Shown here: positions 35,192 through 43,257 of the stretch, piece after piece
Numbering within the stretch: the stretch's first letter is position 1
How the letters are laid out: each line of letters starts with the position of its first letter
Source of the DNA: an uncultured Mycoplasmatota bacterium
Lineage (GTDB): Bacteria > Bacillota_I > Bacilli_A > RF39 > UBA660
Direction of reading: 5' to 3'
Assembly: GCA_900546745.1 (NCBI GenBank)
Contig: URDT01000002.1
Location: 3,990 to 67,989 of the forward strand
DNA: 64,000 bases
Position numbers and translations under genes: made by a program
Notes under the pieces: model-generated
Told to the model about the DNA's origin: nothing
The model's database searches: none
The model's input: only the letters and a program-made list of their open reading frames with translations

Positions 35192-36154
35192 TTAGTTAAT
35201 AGAAGTTCTATTTACATATAATTTATAACCATTAAAATCAATATTACTATAACTAGTATCCTCATCTTCTAAACTAGTAATATAACTATCTCCAGTTAAT
35301 TTTATAGTAGAATCTTTACTTAATTTTAATGAAATTTCTTTAGCACTATTATCTCCATTAATAGTACCTTCATAATATGATTTTGATAAATTCATCTCTA
35401 AAGTAGAAATAGAATCTACCACGATATTTCCAATTGCTGTTTGATTTGTCATATTAAATGTTACTTCTCTACCATTTGATCCTGTATTTCCCCAAGAATC
35501 TTTTTGAATTCTTAAAAGATTACCACTAGAATCATTGTTTGTAATAAAATTGTTTTCTAAGTTAATGATTGCTTTTGTATTTGTAACATAAAAAGTATCT
35601 CCATTATTTGTTGTTATAGAACTATTTTTTGCTGTGAATGTAGCACTTCCATCAGCAGCATCTCCACTCATTGATTGATATAAAAATATATTTTTATATG
35701 TTGTGGATTGTCCATTTAGTTTGGTATTACTATCAATTAATGTTGAATTTTCTATGGTTACTGAATTTTTTCCTTCTATTACAATTTCCTCGGAAGCCTT
35801 GGAAACGAGCTTTGCATTTTTTACTGTAATATTGGCAGTTGAATAAATAGTTGGAGAACCTTGCCCTGTTGTTGTATAGGTTCCGCCATCAACATTAACA
35901 GTTCCACCACCTCTATCTGTTCTAATTGCAGCACTTGAAGTCCCTGCTGTTTGAATAATTAAATTAGAAGCATTCATAATTCCTCCACCAGTAGTCATAA
36001 TTCCTCCCGAATTGTCTTTCATAGTAGTAATGGAAGAATCACTAATTGTAATACTTGTTCCATCGCTAGAGGAATTATTTGTAGTAGCACTTCCACCATA
36101 ACTAAATATACCATTAGCTCCTGTATCATCAGTTGTAACAGTAATATTATTCAT
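35192..36154 (-). CDS. Right-handed beta-helix surface protein, 5'-truncated by an IS remnant
   Basis: 320 readable residues of repeated Ser/Thr/Asn-rich strand units (TITISDSSITTMKDNSGGIMTTGG, SATFTAKNSSITTNNGDTFYVTN), the look of an adhesin/parallel beta-helix autotransporter-type repeat protein. The frame is open only about four codons above ATG 36154 before a TAG, and no ribosome binding site precedes it. The ISL3 remnant begins at the same point, so the original N-terminus with its signal peptide is missing. The C-terminus NRTSIN has no LPxTG or anchor. Likely an inactive fragment of a larger surface protein. Confidence 0.7.
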   Translation of the reverse strand: MNNITVTTDDTGANGIFSYGGSATTNNSSSDGTSITISDSSITTMKDNSGGIMTTGGGIMNASNLIIQTAGTSSAAIRTDRGGGTVNVDGGTYTTTGQGSPTIYSTANITVKNAKLVSKASEEIVIEGKNSVTIENSTLIDSNTKLNGQSTTYKNIFLYQSMSGDAADGSATFTAKNSSITTNNGDTFYVTNTKAIINLENNFITNNDSSGNLLRIQKDSWGNTGSNGREVTFNMTNQTAIGNIVVDSISTLEMNLSKSYYEGTINGDNSAKEISLKLSKDSTIKLTGDSYITSLEDEDTSYSNIDFNGYKLYVNRTSIN

Positions 36155-36162
36155 GGAATTAT

Positions 36163-37298
36163 TTAAGGTCTAAAGATATTAGAATTAATAAAATTTCTAA
36201 TTATAATACTTAACTTGATAAGCAAAGATTTTATTGTAAGCATTGTCATCATACTTTTACTGCCAAAACTAACATAGTTGGATTTCATAAACAAATTTCT
36301 AATGATGTTGATTTTTCCATTAGGCAAGACTTAATGAATAAAATTAGTGAAAAAGATATTGCCAAAAGAAATAATGTTTCTTCTAATAAAGTTAATCATA
36401 TTATGCATGAATTATCTAGAAAAACCGTATTACCTGGTACTCTTCCTACCGTTATGAACTTTGATGAATTTAAGGCCACTAAGGATACTATTGGTAAAAT
36501 GGCTTTTATTATTACTGATACTAGGACTCATAAAACTTTTGATATTTTAGAATCTAGAAAAGCTAATTATTTAAAAAAATATTTTTTTAGATTTCCTAGA
36601 AAACAAAGACTTGCTGTTAAATTTATTATCATTGATTTATTTAAATTTATTTTCCCTAATACTACTATTATATCCGATAGATTTCACGTTGTTGCTCAAG
36701 CTAATAATGCTTTTAAATGTACTAGAATACAAATTATGAAGAAGGATAAAAAAATTATAAAAAACTTAAAAATTTTTGGAAATTATTACAAAAGTATGAA
36801 GATGATTTAGATAATAAAAAGAAATCATATTCTAATTATTTTAAAAAAGAAATTTCGCAATATGAAATAGTTCAATATTTAATCAATACTAATCCAATTA
36901 TTAAGGAAACTTATAATATTTATCAAGGTATTATAAAATCTATTAAAAATAAAGATTCTTCTTTGTTTATTAAAATAATTGAAGGCTCACATAATAATAT
37001 TTCTGATTATATGAAAACAACTTTAAAAACCTATAAAAAATTCAAATCAAATATCATCAATTCATTAAAATATGATTACAATAACGGATTAATCGAAGGA
37101 ACTAATAATTTAATTAAATGTATCAAAAGAATTTCGTTTGGTTTTAAATCTTTTAGTCATTTTAAAACTAGAATATTACTTGTTACAGGTATTTATAAAA
37201 TTTCATAATAAAAGATCAAAACTTGCGTTTTGACCTCTTATATTAAATTCATTTATCATTAGTTTTTGATTCCACCAACACTATTTGACAAAGAACCC
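36163..37298 (+). mobile_element. ISL3-family insertion sequence remnant
   Basis: Contains the decayed ISL3 transposase and a right terminal end 37270-37298 reading CACTATTTGACAAAGAACCC outward, like ISL3-group ends (GGG/TTCTTTGTCAAATAG reversed). The left end and about the first 80-100 transposase codons are missing. The left junction lies within 36155-36170 where the beta-helix gene starts, and the right end abuts the stop of the TtcA-like gene. Confidence 0.8.
36172..37208 (+). pseudogene. ISL3-family transposase, disrupted
   Basis: Reading from 36172: KDIRINKISNYNT, stop (36211), then LDKQRFYCKHCHHTFTAKT (zinc finger of ISL3 transposases), an HTH region (SEKDIAKRNNVSSNKVNHI) and the DDE catalytic core (MNFDEFKATKD with the first Asp; FIITDTRTHKTFDILESRK; ISDRFHVVAQANNAF with the second Asp). 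A frameshift near 36775 breaks the frame, and the C-terminus resumes to 37208 with LIEGTNNLIKCIKRISFGFKSFSHFKTRIL, carrying the final Glu. At least one nonsense codon and one frameshift make it inactive. Confidence 0.88.
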
Positions 37299-38120
37299 TT
37301 ATTCATAGTCTTCTAAGAAACTTTTATATTGTCCATTTTTCTTTACACCTAATACACAATTTAAATTGACATTATCTAAGCTTTTAAAAATATTATAATC
37401 AATGTTTGGATTTAATTTTCTTAAATTCTTAATTAATTCTTTCATTTCTTTTCTTTTACTTGTTCCATCATTAATTAAAGAGCATCCCTCTGTAAATCGA
37501 CAAGCACAATTAATAAATGTCAATTCATTAAATTTTTTCCAAGAAATGATGTCTTCTTCCTTGACTAAATAAAGGGGCCTAATTAGTTCTAATCCTTCAA
37601 AATGATCACTATGTAATTTTGGCATCATCGTCTTAATTTCAGAACCATAAAACATCGATAAAAGAGTTGTCTCTATCACATCATCAAAATGATGTCCTAA
37701 AGCAATTTTATTACATCCTAATTCTTTTGCTTTACTATATAAATACCCTCTTCTCATTCTTGCACATAAATAGCAAGGACTTTTATCAATTGTTGCTACA
37801 ACATCAAAAATATCACTTTGAAACATTTGAATAGGAACATTTAATATTTTCGCGTTATCTAAAATAAATTCTCTATTATAATCGTTATATCCTGGATCCA
37901 TTACTACATAAATTGCTTCAAAAGGAAACTTTCCGTGTCTTTGTAATTCTTGAATACATTTTGCTAAAAGAAAGGAATCCTTTCCACCAGATATACAAAC
38001 CATAATTTTGTCATTCTCTTGAATCATTTCATAATCTTGAACAGCTTTTACAAATTTGCTCCATATTTCTTTTCGATATTTTTTTATAATACTTCTTTCA
38101 ATTTCTTTATATTTTTCCAT
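37299..38120 (-). CDS. TtcA/TtuA-type tRNA thiolation ATPase
   Basis: 273 residues of the PP-loop ATPase superfamily. KIMVCISGGKDSFLLAKCI is the pyrophosphate loop. PCYLCARMRRGYLY (C-x2-C) and NCACRFTEGC supply Cys pairs typical of TtcA-like enzymes that use a Fe-S cluster to thiolate tRNA cytidine-32 or related bases. GHHFDDVIETTLLS is a family motif. Substrate base unproven. ATG 38120 overlaps the cysteine desulfurase stop by 14 bases, pairing the enzyme with its sulfur donor. A TTG three codons earlier is possible. It ends at the ISL3 element. Confidence 0.88.
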   Translation of the reverse strand: MEKYKEIERSIIKKYRKEIWSKFVKAVQDYEMIQENDKIMVCISGGKDSFLLAKCIQELQRHGKFPFEAIYVVMDPGYNDYNREFILDNAKILNVPIQMFQSDIFDVVATIDKSPCYLCARMRRGYLYSKAKELGCNKIALGHHFDDVIETTLLSMFYGSEIKTMMPKLHSDHFEGLELIRPLYLVKEEDIISWKKFNELTFINCACRFTEGCSLINDGTSKRKEMKELIKNLRKLNPNIDYNIFKSLDNVNLNCVLGVKKNGQYKSFLEDYE

Positions 38121-39240
38121 TTTCCTCAAACTCCTTCATCATTATATCAAAAATTTCTAAAAATTCATCTATTTCTTTTTCTTTTGTTAAATGAGAAATA
38201 CTGATTCGAACGGAAGATGAGGAAATCCCTTTATCATGAGTTAAAGCATAGACTAGTTTAGAAGGAGTTTCAATGGGACAACAAGATGTTTTGGTAGATA
38301 CATAGACTTGCTTTTTTTCTAGATATTCTTGAATAGAAAGAGCTTTGATTCCTTTTACACTAAAGTTAAGTGTATGTGGTATAGAATAATCTGTACTATT
38401 GATTCGTACATCAGAGTATATTTTGAAATGTTTTTTTATTTTTTCATTTAAACTTTTTATATACTGATATCTCTCTTTTGTCTTTTTTAAAGCAATTTCT
38501 AATGCTTTATCGCAGGCTATGATATCTGCTAAACAAGGGGTTCCACTACGATAAATAGTCGTAGATTTTCCACCATTAATTTGTGGTTTTAATCCAATTA
38601 TTTTTTTCTTGATTAACATTCCAAAACCATTTAATCCATAAAATTTATGAGGTGTAATGGTAATCAAATCAACATTTGTATAATCAATATTCACTTTACC
38701 AATAGACTGAGATGCATCACTATGAAAATAGCAATGTGGATATTCTTTTAGCATAAGGCCGATGTCTTCTATTGGTTGTCTCAAGCCAATTTCACTATCT
38801 ACAGAACAAACACTCACTAGAATGGTATCTTCTCGAATCATTTGTTTTAATGTTTCTACTTCAATAAAACCTTGTTTATTAACAGGAATTAATTCTACTT
38901 CAAAGCCAAGCTCTTGTAAATTTGTTGCAGAAGAAACAATGGAATTATGTTCTAAGCTACTAATTAAAATATGCTTTCCATAATTTTTATATCGTTCACA
39001 AATTCCTTTTAAAGCTAAATTATTAGACTCTGAAGCACCACTAGTATAAATTACTTCTGAATCGTTTAAATTCAAATTTTTTAAAATATTAGAAGTACTT
39101 TGATCAATCATATTTTTTTCTAATTTTCCTAATTGATGAGAAGAATTAGGATTTGCATAATACTTTTTTGTTGTTTCATAAAATAAATCTAATACTTGTT
39201 GATCTACTGGAGTTCCAGCAGCATAATCTAAATAAATCAT
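38107..39240 (-). CDS. Cysteine desulfurase (NifS/IscS-like)
   Basis: 377 residues, class V PLP enzyme. Start MIYLDYAAGTPVDQQVLDLFY; substrate motif NPNSSHQLG; PLP Lys in ITPHKFYGLNGFGMLI; the catalytic Cys loop is STKTSCCPIE (two adjacent Cys). It makes persulfide from cysteine for thiolation or Fe-S assembly. It lies directly before the TtcA-like gene (14-base overlap), so tRNA thiolation is the most likely use; SufU/SufB in this window are distant and would normally use SufS. AGAGGTAAGT precedes ATG 39240, nine bases after the lipoprotein stop. Confidence 0.92.
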   Translation of the reverse strand: MIYLDYAAGTPVDQQVLDLFYETTKKYYANPNSSHQLGKLEKNMIDQSTSNILKNLNLNDSEVIYTSGASESNNLALKGICERYKNYGKHILISSLEHNSIVSSATNLQELGFEVELIPVNKQGFIEVETLKQMIREDTILVSVCSVDSEIGLRQPIEDIGLMLKEYPHCYFHSDASQSIGKVNIDYTNVDLITITPHKFYGLNGFGMLIKKKIIGLKPQINGGKSTTIYRSGTPCLADIIACDKALEIALKKTKERYQYIKSLNEKIKKHFKIYSDVRINSTDYSIPHTLNFSVKGIKALSIQEYLEKKQVYVSTKTSCCPIETPSKLVYALTHDKGISSSSVRISISHLTKEKEIDEFLEIFDIMMKEFEENGKI

Positions 39241-39248
39241 ACTTACCT

Positions 39249-39425
39249 CTATTCTATTGGCCCATTCCAATTTTGAAATTTTGTTTTGAAACTTTCTACA
39301 TAGTCTTTACTGATAATAATTTCATCATCTTTGGCTTCTACCATTATAAATTGATTTTCTATTTTTTTAGAACAACCTGTTAATAAACTGAAAAATATAA
39401 TACTCATTAAAATAATTTTTTTCAT
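39249..39425 (-). CDS. Small lipoprotein of the copper/thiolation gene run
   Basis: 58 residues: signal peptide MKKIILMSIIFFSLLTGC, with lipobox L-T-G-C at residues 15-18, then a hydrophilic, acidic 40-residue mature part (SKKIENQFIMVEAKDDEIII, ending NWNGPIE). The short mature chain has no further Cys or His clusters. Its ATG overlaps the copZ stop (ATGA), AGGTGAATT precedes it, and the cysteine desulfurase starts nine bases later, so it lies in the same transcript. It was too short for standard calling. Membrane-attached outside the cell; function unknown. Confidence 0.75.
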   Translation of the reverse strand: MKKIILMSIIFFSLLTGCSKKIENQFIMVEAKDDEIIISKDYVESFKTKFQNWNGPIE

Positions 39426-39646
39426 AATTCACCTATCATTTGATATCCTGATTCATCGATTAATTTTTTAATTTGTTCTAAGTCTAATGGTTCCTTACTG
39501 GAAATAATAGCTTCTTTTTCTTTTAAATTAACTTTTACTTTTTTGACACCTTTTATTGTTAATAAATTTTGCGAAACTTTTTTTGCACAGTGTTCACAAC
39601 TCATTCCTTCTATTTTAATTACTGTATTGATATTTTTTTCAAACAT
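39422..39646 (-). CDS. copZ: Copper chaperone CopZ-like HMA protein
   Basis: 74 residues, a single heavy-metal-associated domain with GMSCEHCAKKVSQNL (M-x-C-x2-C Cu(I) site) and a KVKVNLKEKEA beta strand. It carries Cu(I) in the cytoplasm to the CopA ATPase or CsoR. Starts inside the 3' end of copA (ATG 39646, GGAGG seven bases upstream; ATG 39652 is alternative but too close to the site). Confidence 0.9.
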   Translation of the reverse strand: MFEKNINTVIKIEGMSCEHCAKKVSQNLLTIKGVKKVKVNLKEKEAIISSKEPLDLEQIKKLIDESGYQMIGEL

Positions 39647-41822
39647 TTTCATTCCTCCTCAATTTGATTTTTTTTAGTCTTAAAGCATTTAGGATAACCG
39701 TTAAACTACTCATTGTCATGGCAAATCCTGCAACCATTGGATTCATATTCCAGTTTGGTATGACTCCAATCGCTAGTGGAATCATACAAATATTATAGAA
39801 AAAAGCCCAAAATAAATTTTGTTTTATGTTTTGAATTGTTTTTTTACTAATCATGATTAAATCAAGTAAACTCATTAAATCGTTATGAATAAGTAAAACA
39901 TCTGCAGAATTATTTGCAATATCTGTTCCACTAGATACAGAAACCCCAATATTAGAAGTAGCTAAACTTGGAGCGTCATTGATTCCATCTCCTACCATCA
40001 TTACCATATTTGTTTTCATAAATTCTTTGATTTTTTTTGTTTTTTCACTAGGCATTACATTTGAATAAAATTCTTGAATTCCAAGTTCTTTAGAAACGAT
40101 TTCAGCAGTAGTTTCGTTATCTCCTGTCAACATAACAACTCTCTTTTTTAAATTTGTTAATTTTTTTATAACTTCTTTGGCATTATCACGAATAATATCT
40201 TTTACACCAATTAAAGCAATTACTGTTTCATTTTCAATTACATAAACAATACTATTTCCAGTAGTTTTTAATTTTTTTTCTTGTTCTAAATATGGATTTT
40301 GTAAATTATTTAGTATCTTATAATTTCCTAATTTATAATGGTTATTTTTGACATCTCCAGAGATTCCTATGCCTTCTAAAGTTTTATAATTTGTTACTTC
40401 TAATAATGAACTAGTTTTAAATGCCTTTGCAATTGGATGAGTAGATTTACTTTCTAAGCTAGAAACAATTTGTAAAAGTGTGTTTTCATCATAGGAGCTA
40501 TTATTATAAATTTGACTAATCTTTAAAGTTCCATATGTTAAAGTTCCTGTCTTATCAAATACGATAGTATCAACTTTATGAGCATTTTCTAATACTTCAC
40601 TCGTTTTTACTAGTATACCATTTTTTGCACACATTCCTTCACTAATGACAATTGCTAGAGGAGTTGCTAAACCTAAGGCACAAGGACAAGCTACTACTAG
40701 CACTGTTACAAAGTGAATAAGACTAGTAGAAATTGAAAATCCAAGTAATAGATAAATGAAAAAAGTAAATATAGCAATCAGCATAATACCTGGTACAAAA
40801 ACACCACTAACTTGATCAGCTAATTTAGAAATTGGTGCTTTTGTATTAGTTGCTTCTACGACTAATTTTACAATTTCTGAGATGGTAGAATCTTTTCCTA
40901 TTTTAAGTGCTTTATATTCAATAAAACCATCTAAGTTATAGCTTCCTGCTACTACTTGATCCTCTTCATTTCTTTTTATTGGAGTGGATTCTCCTGTGAT
41001 AAAAGATTCATCTAAATGAGCATTTCCTTTTGTAATGATTCCATCCACAGCAATTTTCATACCTGTTTTACAAATTAGAATATCTCCCTTTTTGATTTCA
41101 TCTATGGTGACTTCTTTTTCTCCTTGTTCTGTCTTTAAAATTGCTTTATCTGGAGTAATTGTTACCAACTCTTGAATTACTTCTTTTGTTTTTTCTTTGC
41201 TTTTTGAGTCAATATATCTGCCAAGTTTAATAAAAAATATAATAAGGCAAGCAGATTCAAAGTACAAATTTTCTACATATTTATGATTTCCATTTAAAAT
41301 CATAATGAGACTAAATACACTATAGAAAAAACTAGATGCTACACCAATCGATACAAGGGTATCCATATTAGGAGTTTTATGAATAATATTTTTATATCCA
41401 TTTTTAAAAATATCGAATCCATAAATTAAATATGGAATGGTTAGTAAAAATAAGCAAACAGAATAATGAATAGGATGTTTTTGCATATGCAAGAATGGAA
41501 TTACAGGCAAATGAACCATATGAGACATTGAAATATATAAAACTAATAAAGAAAGAAAAGCAAAAAGTATTAATACTATTTTATGATCTTGTTTTTTTTC
41601 TATCTTTTGATTATAAATTCCTAAGCTTTTAAATCCTGCTTTTTTAATCATTTGATTGATATCTTGTATCGTTAAAGAATCCTCATATTCAATTAAAGCT
41701 TGGGATAAAACTAAATTGACGGAAGCACTAATTATTTTTTCTTGGTGATTTAAATATTTTTCTAGTCCTGTAGAACAAGCACTACAACTCATTCCTTCTA
41801 TTTTTAAGTAAATCTTTTTCAT
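39639..41822 (-). CDS. copA: Copper-exporting P1B-type ATPase CopA
   Basis: 727 residues. One N-terminal HMA domain (EGMSCSACSTGLEKYL), TM6 motif ACPCALGLATPLAI, DKTGTLTYG, STHPIA, MLTGDNETTAEIVSKELGI and GDGINDAPSLATSNIGVSVSSG. The last helices carry FFYNICMIPLAIG and GFAMTMSSLTVILNALRL (N and M-x-x-S of the Cu+ subgroup P1B-1). Uses ATP to expel Cu(I). Starts ATG 41822 overlapping the csoR stop (ATGA) and runs into copZ. Confidence 0.96.
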   Translation of the reverse strand: MKKIYLKIEGMSCSACSTGLEKYLNHQEKIISASVNLVLSQALIEYEDSLTIQDINQMIKKAGFKSLGIYNQKIEKKQDHKIVLILFAFLSLLVLYISMSHMVHLPVIPFLHMQKHPIHYSVCLFLLTIPYLIYGFDIFKNGYKNIIHKTPNMDTLVSIGVASSFFYSVFSLIMILNGNHKYVENLYFESACLIIFFIKLGRYIDSKSKEKTKEVIQELVTITPDKAILKTEQGEKEVTIDEIKKGDILICKTGMKIAVDGIITKGNAHLDESFITGESTPIKRNEEDQVVAGSYNLDGFIEYKALKIGKDSTISEIVKLVVEATNTKAPISKLADQVSGVFVPGIMLIAIFTFFIYLLLGFSISTSLIHFVTVLVVACPCALGLATPLAIVISEGMCAKNGILVKTSEVLENAHKVDTIVFDKTGTLTYGTLKISQIYNNSSYDENTLLQIVSSLESKSTHPIAKAFKTSSLLEVTNYKTLEGIGISGDVKNNHYKLGNYKILNNLQNPYLEQEKKLKTTGNSIVYVIENETVIALIGVKDIIRDNAKEVIKKLTNLKKRVVMLTGDNETTAEIVSKELGIQEFYSNVMPSEKTKKIKEFMKTNMVMMVGDGINDAPSLATSNIGVSVSSGTDIANNSADVLLIHNDLMSLLDLIMISKKTIQNIKQNLFWAFFYNICMIPLAIGVIPNWNMNPMVAGFAMTMSSLTVILNALRLKKIKLRRNENV

Positions 41823-42121
41823 TTTATTTTTCCAAACAAATTAATAATATCATCAATTACTTCTAGATTTCCTTTATGAATATCTTCTACCATACAAGAT
41901 TTCATGTGACTCTTTAATATTTCATTTCCTAAGCTTTTTAAAGCATTTGTCGTAGAAGCAATTTGTAATAATACATCATCACAACTGTAGCGATCATATT
42001 CTATGATCTGTTGTAATTCGTTTACTTGTCTTGCTATAATTTTTAATCGTCTTGTTAAGTCTTTTTTTTCTTCTTCTGTTCGATGTTTCGAACGAGTACA
42101 ATTTTCACAAACTTTTTTCAT
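41819..42121 (-). CDS. csoR: Copper-sensing repressor CsoR
   Basis: 100 residues, DUF156 family four-helix bundle. Cu(I) ligands Cys47, His72 and Cys76 have exactly the C-x24-H-x3-C spacing of CsoR (DRYSCDDVL, KSHMKSCMVE). An extra N-terminal CENCTRSKH might bind metal. Cu(I) binding releases DNA and turns on its own operon. AGGTGATATCA sets ATG 42121; a GTG three codons upstream is within the site. First gene of the run csoR-copA-copZ-lipoprotein-desulfurase-TtcA. Confidence 0.95.
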   Translation of the reverse strand: MKKVCENCTRSKHRTEEEKKDLTRRLKIIARQVNELQQIIEYDRYSCDDVLLQIASTTNALKSLGNEILKSHMKSCMVEDIHKGNLEVIDDIINLFGKIK

Positions 42122-42138
42122 TGATATCACCTGTAGTC

Positions 42139-42168
42139 ATTATAGGGAGTAGAGGGTATCTCTGTCAA
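42139..42168 (-). promoter_or_regulatory. Promoter of the csoR-copA run, with a C/G-rich spacer
   Basis: Minus strand TTGACA (42168-42163), 18-base spacer, TATAAT (42144-42139). The spacer GAGATACCCTCTACTCCC holds the C-tracts expected in a CsoR operator, but not as a clear palindrome. Confidence 0.7.
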
Positions 42169-42480
42169 GAAAAAATAATAAAAAAGATTCTATATTTTTT
42201 AGAACCTTGTTTTTCTTTTTCAAATGCTTTAAAAAATTATTTTTAATAAAGATCCATTTCTTGAACTAATTGACTACTTCCTAATTTAAAAGTTAGGTAA
42301 CTATCATTTATAAAGTTAGAAGTTAAAGGACTACAAATAATTATAAAAGTATTGAAGAAAATGTTCAATCTAATATACCAAAAGAAATTTTAAGGCTGAT
42401 AAACCTAATCAAAAATGAATATTTCATACATTTAAAAACCTATAAAATAGAATTAATCTAATTTATAGATTACTTAACAT
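42169..42480. other. Intergenic region with possible coding remnant
   Basis: 312 bases between the csoR promoter and the cohesin gene. A hairpin around 42185-42215 (GATTCTATATTTTTTAGAACC) may end a transcript. On the plus strand a short frame (about 42335-42461) reads RTTNNYKSIEENVQSNIPKE and continues to a TAA, possibly an ORF fragment; no start or ribosome binding site. Nothing else seen. Confidence 0.35.
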
Positions 42481-43230
42481 TTAATTATTATTATGTTTTT
42501 TTACTTTACATATAATAATTATTAATATAATAGAAATTGCAACTATAACATATATACATTTGTTATATTCTTTTTTTGAATCTTCCAATAATTCAGAGGG
42601 TTCTTTTTTATTATCTATCTTATCATTAGTTTGCTTATTATCTGAATTTTCTTTATCAGTTTTAACTTTATCTTCATTATTAGGTTTATCTATTTTATTA
42701 CTAGTATTGTCATTTTCGCCATCATTATCTATTTTTCCATCAGTTTTATTATTTTTGCTATCATTATTACCTACGATAGTATTACTAATATTAATTATAG
42801 TTGAGTTATCATTTAAGTTTATTTTTTTATCACTTGATGTGGCTGCAGTTATTTGTTTTATTTTAATCTCTGTACTTCCTTTAATATTATTTTTGATTTT
42901 AAATTTAAATGTCACTATATCAGATGGTGTTATTACAGAATCAGATTTTATTAATATTGTGAATTTACCGTTATTTTCATTATATAAGGGTTCTTTTAAT
43001 TTATTATTTGCCCTTTTTACTTCTACAAATTCTAATTTAGATGTATCATATTCTATTTTCCCTGTTAAAGCATCAATACCTTCATTTGCTTTTTTTACAT
43101 TCAAAGTAACTATTACATTTTTGTCATTTACACTTGAATTTAATGTTGTATCTATATTACTTAATGCTTTTACATTTATTGAATAAAATATTAACCCCAC
43201 AATAATACTTATTAATATATTTTTGCACAT
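42481..43230 (-). CDS. Membrane-anchored cohesin-domain protein
   Basis: 249 residues. Signal peptide (1-22), one cohesin-like beta-sandwich (about 25-150: NVIVTLNVKKANEGIDALTG, KIEYDTSKLEFVEV, VTFKFKIKNNIKGSTEIKI), a long Asp/Asn/Lys/Ser linker (about 155-215) and a C-terminal transmembrane helix (CIYVIVAISIILIIIICKV) with a basic tail. The protein therefore displays one cohesin on the outer face of the membrane. Cohesins bind dockerins; the gene directly upstream encodes a dockerin-bearing exoprotein, so this is its probable anchor. AAAGGAAAAAT precedes the ATG. Confidence 0.85.
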   Translation of the reverse strand: MCKNILISIIVGLIFYSINVKALSNIDTTLNSSVNDKNVIVTLNVKKANEGIDALTGKIEYDTSKLEFVEVKRANNKLKEPLYNENNGKFTILIKSDSVITPSDIVTFKFKIKNNIKGSTEIKIKQITAATSSDKKINLNDNSTIINISNTIVGNNDSKNNKTDGKIDNDGENDNTSNKIDKPNNEDKVKTDKENSDNKQTNDKIDNKKEPSELLEDSKKEYNKCIYVIVAISIILIIIICKVKKHNNN

Positions 43231-43257
43231 ATTTTTCCTTTCTTAAGTTAAGATAAC

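Noticed and set aside
42481..43230. LPxTG sortase anchoring of the cohesin protein
   Set aside because: No LPxTG motif before the C-terminal helix; the anchor is a plain transmembrane helix with a basic tail.
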